DNA of 64,000 nt, from positions 1 through 64,000 of the forward strand of contig NZ_CP080647.1 in NCBI RefSeq assembly GCF_019599145.1. Direction: 5' to 3'. The notes under the pieces were generated by a model, which did no database searches, was not told the origin of the DNA, and worked only from the letters and a program-made list of their open reading frames with translations. Every line of letters begins with the position of its first letter. The stretch's first letter is position 1. This document shows, one piece after another, positions 1 through 7,662 of the stretch. This DNA is from Streptomyces akebiae (lineage in GTDB: Bacteria > Actinomycetota > Actinomycetes > Streptomycetales > Streptomycetaceae). The translations under genes and the position numbers were made by a program.

Positions 1-1899
1 GAGATCGACGTCCTGGAGATCCGCGACCCCTCCCCCGTCGTCGGGGAGTCCGAGGAAGCCCGGCGCGGCCGGCGTCTGGCGCTCCTGCAGACCGCGCTCC
101 TGGAACACGCGGCGAAGTGGAACCTCAAGACCGTCATGACGTTCCACCAGAAGGTGGAAGAGGCCGCCGCGTTCGCGGAGAAGCTCCCGGCGACGGCTGC
201 CGAGCTGTACATGAACGACGCCACCGACGACGACCTGGCCGCCGCCGACAAGCTGCCGAAGTCCTCCATCAACGCGGAGTTCTACGAACTCGAGGCCGGC
301 CGCCACGTGCCGCCGGACCGGGTGTGGTCGGCGTGGCTGTGCGGGGACCACCTCGTGACCGAGCGGCGCGAGGTCATCAGGCAGTTCGCAGGCGGCATCG
401 ACGCAGCCGGGCGCCGAGTCCACCGCGCCTTCCTCGCCAGCGTTCGCGTGCTCGGAGAAGGCGTCGACATCACCGGCGAACGGGGCGTCGAAGCCGTCTG
501 CTTCGCCGACACCCGCGGCTCCCAGGTCGAGATCGTGCAGAACATCGGCCGCGCCCTCCGGCTCAACAAAGACGGCAGCACCAAGGTCGCCAGGATCATC
601 GTGCCGGTGTTCCTCGAGCCCGGCGAAGACCCCACCAACATGGTCGCCTCCGCCAGCTTCAAGCCGCTCGTGGCCGTGCTCCAGGGCCTGCGCAGCCACG
701 ATGAACGCCTGGTCGAGCAGCTCGCCTCCCGCGCCCTCACCAGCGGCAAGCGCCAGGTCCACCTCCAGCGCGACGAGGACGGGCGGATCATCGGGCCGGC
801 GGCGCGAGCGACGGCGAGGACCAAGAGCAGAACGAAACCGACGCCGCGGCAGAATCGGCCCTGCTGCACTTCTCCAGCCCGCGCGACGCCGCGACCATCG
901 CGGCGTTCCTGCGCACCCGGGTCTACCGGCCCGAATCCCTGGTATGGCCTCGAGGGCTACCAGGCCCTGATCCGCTGGCGGGCGGAGAATCAGATCACCG
1001 GCCTCTACGCCGTGCCCTACGACGTCGAGGTCGAAGTCGGCGCGACGAAGGCGTTTCCGCTTGGGCGGTGGGTGCACCAGCAGCGCAAGGCCTTGCGGGC
1101 CGGTGAGCTGGAGGAGCGGCGCAAGGTCCTCCTGAACGCGCCAGAGGCCGGGATGGTCTGGGAGCCGGGCGAGGAGGCGTGGGAGAACAAGCTCGCCGCG
1201 CTCCGGTCCTACCGGCGGGCCACCGGACACCTCGCCCCGCGCCAGGATCAGTTGTGGGGCGAAGGCGAGGCGATGGTGCCCGTCGGGCAGCACATGGCCA
1301 ACCTCCGGCGCAAGGGCGCGAAGAACGGCCTGGGCAAGGACCCGGAGCGGGCCGCCCGGCGCGCGGCGCAGCTGACCGAGATCGACCCGGACTGGGACTG
1401 CCCGTGGCCACTGGACTGGCAACGCCACTACCGCGTCCTCGCCGACCTCGTCGACGCCGACGGCCAACTCCCCGACATCGCACCCGGCGTGCTGATGGAC
1501 GGCGACGACATCGGCAAGTGGCTCCAGCAGCAGAAGCAGCCGGGCACCTGGGCCCAGCTACCCACCAACCAACAGGAACGGCTCACCACACTGGGCATCG
1601 CACCGCTCGTGGCACCGACTGCCGCCCCCGCAGCAGCGGCCGGCCGTACGGCGGCGAAGGGCCCGAGCAAGGCGCAACAGGCGTTCCAGCGAGGCATGGC
1701 AGCCCTCGCGCAGTGGATCAAACGGGAGGGCCAGAAGCCGGTGCCCCGCGGCCACAGCGAAGAGATCGCGGTCGCCGGCGAGGCGGAGCCGGTGACCGTG
1801 AAGCTGGGCGTATGGGTCTCCAACACCCGGGCCAGGCGGGAGAAGCTCACGGAGGAGCAGCTGGACGCGCTGCGCAAGCTGGGCATCCAGTGGGCGTGA
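1..1899 (+). CDS. Telomeric-type helicase with helicase-associated (HA) repeats, 5' end outside window
   Basis: The reading frame is open from base 1, so the N-terminal ATPase lobe lies upstream. The first third carries a superfamily-2 helicase C lobe with a motif VI-like QNIGRALR near base 540. The rest holds several helicase-associated repeats, each about 65 residues with paired Trp and Leu (for example the WENKLAALRSYRRATGHL region from about 1170). Helicases of this layout, including the ttrA type, are typical of Streptomyces chromosome ends. Between about 803 and 945 the family-like reading (ESALLHFSSPRDAA, RTRVYRPESLVW) is in frame 3 rather than frame 1. Two compensating single-base shifts therefore scramble about 48 residues without creating a stop. 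Helicase identity is firm; activity is uncertain. Confidence 0.8.
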   Translation, partial: EIDVLEIRDPSPVVGESEEARRGRRLALLQTALLEHAAKWNLKTVMTFHQKVEEAAAFAEKLPATAAELYMNDATDDDLAAADKLPKSSINAEFYELEAGRHVPPDRVWSAWLCGDHLVTERREVIRQFAGGIDAAGRRVHRAFLASVRVLGEGVDITGERGVEAVCFADTRGSQVEIVQNIGRALRLNKDGSTKVARIIVPVFLEPGEDPTNMVASASFKPLVAVLQGLRSHDERLVEQLASRALTSGKRQVHLQRDEDGRIIGPAARATARTKSRTKPTPRQNRPCCTSPARATPRPSRRSCAPGSTGPNPWYGLEGYQALIRWRAENQITGLYAVPYDVEVEVGATKAFPLGRWVHQQRKALRAGELEERRKVLLNAPEAGMVWEPGEEAWENKLAALRSYRRATGHLAPRQDQLWGEGEAMVPVGQHMANLRRKGAKNGLGKDPERAARRAAQLTEIDPDWDCPWPLDWQRHYRVLADLVDADGQLPDIAPGVLMDGDDIGKWLQQQKQPGTWAQLPTNQQERLTTLGIAPLVAPTAAPAAAAGRTAAKGPSKAQQAFQRGMAALAQWIKREGQKPVPRGHSEEIAVAGEAEPVTVKLGVWVSNTRARREKLTEEQLDALRKLGIQWA

Positions 1900-2189
1900 G
1901 CGAGCCCGCCTGCAGGTGAGGCGCGGCTCTGGCCCCTCAGGATGGGGACACAGGGGCGCCCGGCCCATGGCCGGATAGTGGGTTTCGGTTGCGGGTCCGT
2001 GCAGCAATAACGGGCCCGCAAGCTCGTATTTGAGCCTCGCGAAAAAAGATTTTCAGCTGGTGTGTCACGTTCACCAACTTCGCCTGCACACAACCCCGTA
2101 CAACAAGCGATCTGCTTCGCAGCTTCATCGCGCGCATTTAAAGCAACCGGTGGAGGTCTGAAGCAGGCCAGGACGAGGGGGTTTATGCC

Positions 2190-3035
2190 GTGAGCGTAGA
2201 TGTAGAGATCTTCGAGACCATCGACGCGGTGCTGGGCGGGGAGCACACGGCCCGGATCGGGCAGGACGCCGCGCGGATCGAGGAGCTGGCCAGCTGCGGC
2301 TTCGAAGGGCTGGCCTACGAGGTGTTCGAGATCGAGCTGATCCGGGAGGCCGAGCCGCGCCTGCTCGGCATGCTCCGCGAGGGCACGCTTGCCCGGCTTG
2401 CCGTGAGGCAGTGCAAGAAGCGGGGCTGGAAGTTCTTCGTCCACGAGGACGACATGAGCCTGCTGCGCAGCAGCCCTCTCGAGCGGGACATCATCATGGT
2501 CGACGTCCTCACCGAAGCGACACGTAAGTTCCATCGCGACCTGCAGCGTGGACAGGGCTGGAAGGCCGACCACCACGGACCCCGCGGCGCCTGCAGCCTG
2601 ATGTCGTACTTCATCGGCCAGTGCGTGTGGGTGTTCCGGCGCGCGTACGTGAGATGGGCCAGGCAGCGGGTCCACTGGGCCCATCTGCATGCCGTGTACG
2701 ACTTCACCGAGGACGCCGCGAACGAAGCCGGCATCGGCGGACTGCTCGAGGCCGCCAGCTACGAGATCGACTCGGAGGTGTTCAGTACGGACTTCGAGGA
2801 CATCCTCGATGAGCAGGCGCCGCACACGCAGGCGGTCGTACGTCTGACGGTCATGGGCTTTCCCGACGCTGAGATCGCCGAGCGGTTGAAGCTCTCCCCC
2901 GCCGCCGCCCGCCAGCGCAGGTCGCGCTTCCGGACGGTCCTGTACCAGGCGGCCCGGGAGAAGCGGATCTGGATCCCGGAACAGCTGCACACCAAGGCCG
3001 TCACCCGTCGGCAGAACCAGCGGGGTGCGGCGTGA
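2190..3035 (+). CDS. Sigma-70-like regulator (region 4 helix-turn-helix at C-terminus)
   Basis: This is a 281-residue protein with a GTG start preceded by a GAGGGGG ribosome-binding site. The C-terminal about 70 residues look like sigma region 4: LTVMGFPDAEIAERLKLSPAAARQRRSR is a helix-turn-helix of the kind that reads the -35 box (quoted here only as a family feature). The N-terminal 200 residues are acidic and helical and could replace region 2, but I do not recognise a clean region 2.4. It overlaps the next gene by four bases (GTGA), so the two are translationally coupled. The pair is probably a regulator plus a small membrane partner. The specific promoter target is unknown. Confidence 0.7.
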   Translation: MSVDVEIFETIDAVLGGEHTARIGQDAARIEELASCGFEGLAYEVFEIELIREAEPRLLGMLREGTLARLAVRQCKKRGWKFFVHEDDMSLLRSSPLERDIIMVDVLTEATRKFHRDLQRGQGWKADHHGPRGACSLMSYFIGQCVWVFRRAYVRWARQRVHWAHLHAVYDFTEDAANEAGIGGLLEAASYEIDSEVFSTDFEDILDEQAPHTQAVVRLTVMGFPDAEIAERLKLSPAAARQRRSRFRTVLYQAAREKRIWIPEQLHTKAVTRRQNQRGAA

Positions 3036-3238
3036 GCACGCAGAACCTCCTGACCCTGCTTCTGGCACTGGTCACCCTCGCCGCGGTCTCCGCCATCGCA
3101 GGCCTGATCGGATACAACGTCGCCCGCGAGGGAGGAGCACCGGTCTCCACGGCCATCGGCCGCGGCAGCTTCGTGTTCTTCAGTGTCATGACGCTCTTCA
3201 TCGCGCTGCTGGCCGTCCTGGTCCCGGCCCTGACGTGA
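3032..3238 (+). CDS. Small two-helix membrane protein coupled to the sigma-like gene
   Basis: This 68-residue protein is almost entirely two hydrophobic helices (about residues 5-27 and 47-66) joined by a short polar loop (NVAREGGAPVS). It starts with GTG inside the stop of the preceding sigma-like gene, and a strong hairpin follows the stop. No family is recognised. The arrangement suggests a membrane partner or a small regulator of the sigma-like protein, but that is inference. Confidence 0.6.
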   Translation: MSTQNLLTLLLALVTLAAVSAIAGLIGYNVAREGGAPVSTAIGRGSFVFFSVMTLFIALLAVLVPALT

Positions 3239-3248
3239 GACACGGGGG

Positions 3249-3281
3249 CGGCGGGCCAGTGGCCTTCGTCCCGGCCCGCCG
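3249..3281 (+). terminator. Rho-independent-type hairpin after the small membrane gene
   Basis: A perfect 9-bp stem (CGGCGGGCC / GGCCCGCCG) with a 15-base loop begins 11 bases after the stop codon at 3238. There is no U-tract, which is common for Streptomyces terminators. Confidence 0.6.
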
Positions 3282-3463
3282 ACGCGTATCCGGCCGTCCA
3301 GGCGCATGAGTTGGTGCGCAGCGTGCCCGGAAGCTCCCGCTGTGACCTGCCAGTTCACACTTCGTGCCGCAGCCACGACGTCGTGGTTGGTAGGGGCAGT
3401 AGCGGCCCGGTGGCGCTCGGTCGGTGTGGCGGCGTCACCAGAAGATCGATGGAGAAGAACAAC

Positions 3464-4084
3464 GTGACCGAGTCAGTCGCAGGGTCAGGGCGACCGCGTA
3501 AGCGGGCGCGAGTGATCCCCGAGCTGTTCCAGAACCGTGCCAAGAAACGCGCCATGACCGCAGAGGAGGCGAAGGAGGCGGTCATGGAGCTCCTCGTCAC
3601 GCACAGGTCGCACTGGCTCGCGCTCACCAGGCGCATCGTGTCGTACCACCACGGCGAGGACGTCCTGCAGATCGGCATCGAGCAGATCGTCAAAACCCTC
3701 CCCACGTACCCGAAGGTCATCACGAACCCCAGCGGGTTCATCGCCACCATTCTCTCCAGGCGGGCCGTGGACGAACTGCGCCGTATTCATGCGGAGGCGC
3801 GTGCGCTGGAGAAGCACGGCGCCGTGCCGGAGAAGTGGACGGACCCGGATGTCGTCGAGGCGACGGAGGGGTACCTCCGCGTCCGGGCCGTCCTGAGTGA
3901 GGTGCTGCCCGAGCGGCAGCACGAGGCCTACGTGCTGCGTCACGTCGGCAAGTTCGAGAACGCCGAGATCGCCGAGATGCTGGGCATCAAGGTCACCTCG
4001 GTACGCAAGGACCTGTCCCTGGCGCAGGCCGCCCTCAAGGACGAAAAGGTGCGTCAGCGCCTGCGTGAGCACCTGCAGGACTAG
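3464..4084 (+). CDS. ECF-like RNA polymerase sigma factor
   Basis: About 206 residues from the GTG at 3464, which has AGAAGAA upstream; an ATG at 3449 is the alternative. Residues around 50-110 (SHWLALTRRIVSYHHGEDVL, then a segment ending FIATILSRRAVDELRR) resemble sigma region 2. The C-terminus (LPERQHEAYVLRHVGKFENAE, then IAEMLGIKVTSVRKDLSLA) is a clear region 4 helix-turn-helix. It is followed by a small membrane gene, repeating the sigma-plus-membrane-protein pattern of 2190-3238. No anti-sigma motif is visible in that partner. The regulon is unknown. Confidence 0.75.
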   Translation: MTESVAGSGRPRKRARVIPELFQNRAKKRAMTAEEAKEAVMELLVTHRSHWLALTRRIVSYHHGEDVLQIGIEQIVKTLPTYPKVITNPSGFIATILSRRAVDELRRIHAEARALEKHGAVPEKWTDPDVVEATEGYLRVRAVLSEVLPERQHEAYVLRHVGKFENAEIAEMLGIKVTSVRKDLSLAQAALKDEKVRQRLREHLQD

Positions 4085-4267
4085 GGCCTGGGGGTATCCC
4101 TTCGCGGGCCAACGGATGGCGCGGATCGGTCCGATCCCCTCCGCGTTCATCGGCTGGCCCGAGTGGGGCTATCGCCGATCGCCCTGAACCCCACGACCAA
4201 GAAGGACAGAAGCACGACCAAGAACGTGACCACGGATTACAAGCCCATCGAGAAGGAGACCAACCCC

Positions 4268-4477
4268 GTGCTCAACCGCATCTTGTTCATCGTCTCGATC
4301 GTCGTCACTGCCGTGACGTCGTTCATCGCCAGCATCGTCAGGCGCATTCGGGCCGCCCGCACTCCCGTAGCAGTGTGGGACGACCCGACCCTCAAGGCTC
4401 CGCAGTCGGCGGGGCTTACCCCGCGCAGGTCACAGCCCGCCCGTACACCCGTTACGTCGGAGCCCAAGAGGGCTTAG
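4268..4477 (+). CDS. Small single-pass membrane protein
   Basis: This is a 69-residue protein from a GTG start preceded by AAGGAG. The frame stays open upstream to 4163, but that stretch lacks a good ribosome-binding site and does not look coding. One hydrophobic helix (residues about 4-23, ILFIVSIVVTAVTSFIASIV) is followed by Arg residues and a Pro/Ser/Arg-rich tail, giving an N-out or N-in single-pass topology with a basic cytoplasmic tail. No family is recognised. It lies 183 bases downstream of the ECF-like gene, in the same direction. Confidence 0.5.
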   Translation: MLNRILFIVSIVVTAVTSFIASIVRRIRAARTPVAVWDDPTLKAPQSAGLTPRRSQPARTPVTSEPKRA

Positions 4478-4548
4478 CAGCATGCGACCTGATGCCACGT
4501 CGAGAGGAGCGCGCATGGTAGGACGCTTCCGTTAGACGATCGCCGTAC

Positions 4549-4586
4549 GGGCCGGGACCTGCGACTTCACAGTCGGGTCCCGGCCC
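4549..4586 (+). terminator. Strong transcription terminator hairpin
   Basis: The arms GGGCCGGGACC (4549-4559) and GGTCCCGGCCC (4576-4586) pair perfectly. The inner arms CGACT and AGTCG extend the stem past a two-base bulge to a 4-base loop. The hairpin separates the small membrane gene from the gene at 4633. Confidence 0.75.
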
Positions 4587-4632
4587 TTCGTCGTATCGGG
4601 CGTAGGACGAAACCGAGCACAGGAGCACCATC

Positions 4633-5118
4633 ATGAGCGCCTCCCCCGCCCACCGGATCGAGGTCATCGAGACCGGCTTCGACATGCGGCTCGCCGCGCT
4701 GAAGACGGCCGTCGACACCAAGGAGGACGACGAGGTCACCGACGCCATTGCCGCGCTCCTCGCCACGGTGGACACCGGCCTCGACGCCCACGACGTGACG
4801 GAGGCGTTCTCCGCGCTGCTCTCCGCGATGGAGGCCGACCTCGACGTCAAGAAGAACGACGTGCGGGCCGCACGGGGACGCGTACGCCAAGTCGCCCACC
4901 TGCGCCGCGCCCACCGCCGCCGCCAGCTGCGGGAGAAGGCCGCCCGGGTCGCGCCGCGCATCGCCTTCTACGTCTTCACCGTGATCGGCACGATCGTTTT
5001 CGGCATCGCCGTCGTGTTGATCCTGCTCGGCAACCTCGCCGCGGCCCTCCCGCTGTTCCCCGCCGCCGGCGCCGCCTGGGGCCTCGCCCGCGTCATGACC
5101 TGGGCCCTGCGCCGATAA
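4633..5118 (+). CDS. Helical protein with C-terminal membrane hairpin
   Basis: This is a 161-residue protein with an ATG start and an AGGAG ribosome-binding site at about 4621. The first 90 residues are acidic and probably helical, with repeated DT/DxHD patterns (AVDTKEDDEVTDAIAALLAT, AHDVTEAFSALLSAMEAD). A basic stretch (RRAHRRRQLREKAAR) then leads into two membrane helices (about 117-136 and 139-157). The likely topology is a cytoplasmic head anchored at the membrane. It belongs to the same plasmid-like block of sigma-like and membrane genes, but stands behind its own terminator. No family is recognised. Confidence 0.65.
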   Translation: MSASPAHRIEVIETGFDMRLAALKTAVDTKEDDEVTDAIAALLATVDTGLDAHDVTEAFSALLSAMEADLDVKKNDVRAARGRVRQVAHLRRAHRRRQLREKAARVAPRIAFYVFTVIGTIVFGIAVVLILLGNLAAALPLFPAAGAAWGLARVMTWALRR

Positions 5119-5250
5119 CCCTCCTGGGCGATAGGCGGCTTCATGAAGGGACGTGCATCATGGAGCCGGGCAGCGACTGCTGGTTATGGGCCGAGCCGAC
5201 CGCCCGCCCGGCTCCGGGCCGGGCCGGGCCCCGGCACCCGAAAGGCCCCC

Positions 5251-5343
5251 ATGAACACCAGCGAGATCGCCGCGATCATCAGCGGCACCACGTCCTTGAT
5301 GGCCGCCCTCATCAACCTCATCACCTCAATCCGAGGCAGGTAA
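5251..5343 (+). CDS. Putative 30-residue hydrophobic peptide
   Basis: This short ATG frame encodes a peptide that is mostly one hydrophobic helix (IAAIISGTTSLMAALINLI) and ends in basic residues. An AAAGG sits 6 bases before the ATG. It lies between the membrane-protein gene and the tap fragment. Such peptides can be toxins or membrane-associated small proteins, but it may equally be a chance frame. Confidence 0.3.
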   Translation: MNTSEIAAIISGTTSLMAALINLITSIRGR

Positions 5344-5445
5344 CGGTCAGTGCCCCGGGCTCCGGTGGCAGCCCGGGGCACCGCCACGAGGATGGCCAAG
5401 TACCTCAACGTCCCCGAAGTCCAGCTGCCGCTCCCGCACCTGAGA

Positions 5446-6429
5446 CGCGGATGTCCGGGCGCCAGGTGGGCCGGGCAAGGGCCCGCCACGGCTGCCCGGG
5501 CTTCCAGCCCTCCCCGCGAGGGCGCTCGCGCAGCTTGCCGATACCGTCCTTCACGGTCGCCTTGATCGCCGACACCACGATCGCCAGCTGCGGGTCACGC
5601 TGCCGGTAGCCGTCCATCGCCGCGAGGAAGTCGGCCGGCGGCATGTCCGCGTGCACGCCGATGTCGGCCATCGTGGCGAGGTAGGCGTCGCGCAGCCGGT
5701 TGTACCAGCCGTCCAGGTAACGGCCGTTGTCGTAGCGCACCCACGCCTCGATCGGCGTGACGTCGTAGCCGAGCTCCACCGCGTACGCCACGGCCGGCGT
5801 GGCGTACCAGGCCACCACCGTCGGGCGCTCACCCTTCGGCGTGAACGGGCTAGGCAGCAGGTCAGCGTCCAGGTCCGCCCACTTGTCCTTGGCGACCTTC
5901 ACCCTCAACAGGTCGACGTGGGAAAGGTCGACCAGCCACGCACCGGGCAACTTCGCGTCGAACACCGGCGCTTTGATGTACGACGGCGCACCGAGGCCGA
6001 CCGTGAGGCCGTTGGCGCCGGCGGCGAAGGCCATGTTCACGTCGACGCCCACCAGGTGCCGAAGGGTGCATTCGGCGTCGGTGAGCGGCCGTGCCCAGTC
6101 GTACGCCTCCTCCACCAGGACCTCGGCCGGGTGCGGCGGTGGAAGCGCGGCAGATCCTTCAGCTGTGGGTGCCCGTCGGGGGCCTCGCACGGCGCGCAGT
6201 CCACCGGGTCCTTGCCCAGCGAACCGGGGTTGTGCTCGGAATGCCGCCTACCCGTCGCGTCCGGCTCGGAGGCGCGGGTCGGCCGATGCAGCGCGGTCAT
6301 CAGCTCCAGGCCCGTGACGGCGGTGGAGCCGCGCGGCGTCATCACCCGGGCCGCATAGGTGCCCAGCATCCGCGCGAGGTCTGCCGGCGGCAGCTGGGCG
6401 GCGTCGGCCCAGTGCCGGGTGTCGCTCAC
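5446..6429 (-). pseudogene. tap: Telomere-associated protein Tap, fragment
   Basis: The translation matches the middle of Streptomyces Tap. Tap recruits the terminal protein to telomeric DNA ends during linear-replicon end patching. The first part (LPPADLARMLGTYAARVMTP, GSTAVTGLELMTAL) is read from 6429. A one-base deletion near 6131 moves the rest to another frame (PAEVLVEEAYDW, VGVDVNMAFAAG, LPGAWLVDLSH, ATVKDGIGKLRERP). Homology stops at TWRPDIR near 5446, where a normal Tap continues for over 100 residues. The N-terminal helix-turn-helix half is missing as well. It is therefore truncated at both ends and frameshifted, and cannot supply Tap function. Tap and Tpg genes are usually adjacent; here tpg lies 660 bp away on the opposite strand. 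Confidence 0.85.
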
Positions 6430-6458
6430 CGAACTATGGGCGCACCTCAGTGAAGTTG

Positions 6459-6815
6459 TCAGGCGTCGCGGTACTGGTTCCGGGCAACACGGACGACGCG
6501 GCCGGCCTTAAGCAGACCGTCTATGTAGACGGAGACGCCGTTGCGGTTGGCTTGCTTGCCCCCGGCGGTCAAAGCATCCGCAATATCACCGAGAGACATG
6601 GGCTGAGGCGACGCCCTGAGGATCTTGACGATGGCATCCGCCTTGGTGAGGTCTTGGACCGCCGACCCCGGCTCGGACACCGCTGCACTCAGCTTCTTGA
6701 AGGCGTCCCGCTTGGCCTTGAGCCCCTCGATATGAGCTCCGAGTCGGTCACGCTCGAGTTCGGCTTCACGGAGTTCACGCTCGACGCTGGCGAGGTCCTC
6801 GCTGTAGGAGTTCAC
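6459..6815 (-). CDS. Small coiled-coil / winged-helix-like protein
   Basis: 118 residues. The N-terminal half (ASVERELREAELERDRLG and following) is a charged coiled coil. The C-terminal half (ADAIVKILRASPQPMSLGDI, then ADALTAGG, VSVYIDGLLKAGRVVRV) has the pattern of a winged helix used in DNA or protein binding. The GTG start has a pyrimidine-rich upstream stretch rather than a ribosome-binding site, and a TATAGT hexamer lies 9 bases upstream, so the transcript may be leaderless. Similar small proteins are frequent in Streptomyces accessory DNA. The target is unknown. Confidence 0.65.
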   Translation of the reverse strand: MNSYSEDLASVERELREAELERDRLGAHIEGLKAKRDAFKKLSAAVSEPGSAVQDLTKADAIVKILRASPQPMSLGDIADALTAGGKQANRNGVSVYIDGLLKAGRVVRVARNQYRDA

Positions 6816-6824
6816 GAGGAGAAG

Positions 6825-6830
6825 ACTATA
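6825..6830 (-). promoter_or_regulatory. -10 hexamer of a probable leaderless promoter
   Basis: TATAGT on the minus strand ends 9 bases before the GTG at 6815. No Shine-Dalgarno sequence is present between them. No convincing -35 box was identified. Confidence 0.45.
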
Positions 6831-7088
6831 GAAACCTAGTAGAAGTTAGCTAGCTTTTCTTAAAGACGGACGCTGCTCGACCAGCTGGGTGCCGCGCGAA
6901 CCCTACGGAGCGGCGATCAGGTTCAGTGAGACGAGCTCAGGCTCGAGATAGGACAGCAGAGTCAGTAGCCGAGGACCCGCAGGGATGTCTCGCGTACGCC
7001 GGAACTGGCCAAAGGCAACGGGCCAGTGTGAAAGACCTGAGGGAGCAGACGGCCGCTGTGCGGCGGCAGAACGGCTCGGGGGGAGGAC

Positions 7089-7643
7089 ATGGGAGAGATC
7101 GTCAAAGGGCTTGAGCGAGCGCTGCTGAGCCGTCCGGTGCCTACTGGTGACGCCGCTGTGCGTTTCCTGCTCAGGGCGCAGAAGGGCTCCACGAAGAACA
7201 TGGCTGTCCTCCTGGGGATCTCCCAGCGCACGGTACAAAGGTGGGTCACGACCCGGCCGGGAATGCGTCGCCGTCCAAGTGCTGTGCATGCGGGGTTGAT
7301 CGATGAGGCCGTCAGGGCACGGTGGCAGCCCCTGGTGCGCGCCCGCCGACGGGCCCGGGCCGAGGCCGACGGGTTTGTCTTCCACACCAGGGCGCGGTTC
7401 GGTTTCGCCGCTCCGGCAGGCTCGTCGGACGATCCGCGGGTACGGCTGATCACCCAGTACCTGTCGGGAGAAGTGGCCCGCGAGCTGTTCGCCGCCCGGG
7501 ACGCCGGCGGGGGTGAGCAGCAGCAGATGGTGATCCTCGCCCGTGCTTTGGGGCATGCCTACTTCCGGGACGGAGGCCTGCGTGCCCATGGGCTCGGAAT
7601 CGCCTTCACCGACGTGGAGTTCGCCGTTTTCTCCATCGACTGA
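7089..7643 (+). CDS. tpg: Telomere-protecting terminal protein Tpg
   Basis: 184 residues, the usual Tpg length. Tpg is covalently attached to the 5' ends of linear Streptomyces replicons and primes telomere completion. Matching features are the N-terminal helix-turn-helix (MAVLLGISQRTVQRWV, about residues 38-53), the central RARFGFAAPAGSSDDPRVR segment and the C-terminal AYFRDGGLRAHGLGIAFTDVEF. The ATG is preceded by a strong GGGGGAGG site. It is the only apparently intact telomere-maintenance gene in the window, because the nearby tap is broken. Its stop lies only 19 bases from the stop of the convergent transposition operon. Divergence from housekeeping Tpg suggests a plasmid-type or secondary copy (inference). 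Confidence 0.87.
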   Translation: MGEIVKGLERALLSRPVPTGDAAVRFLLRAQKGSTKNMAVLLGISQRTVQRWVTTRPGMRRRPSAVHAGLIDEAVRARWQPLVRARRRARAEADGFVFHTRARFGFAAPAGSSDDPRVRLITQYLSGEVARELFAARDAGGGEQQQMVILARALGHAYFRDGGLRAHGLGIAFTDVEFAVFSID

Positions 7644-7662
7644 CGTGCACGCGGGTTCGAGC

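Noticed and set aside
1428..3068. 546-codon minus-strand open frame
   Set aside because: It lies antisense to the helicase end and the sigma-like gene, has no family features, and reflects high-GC third-position bias.
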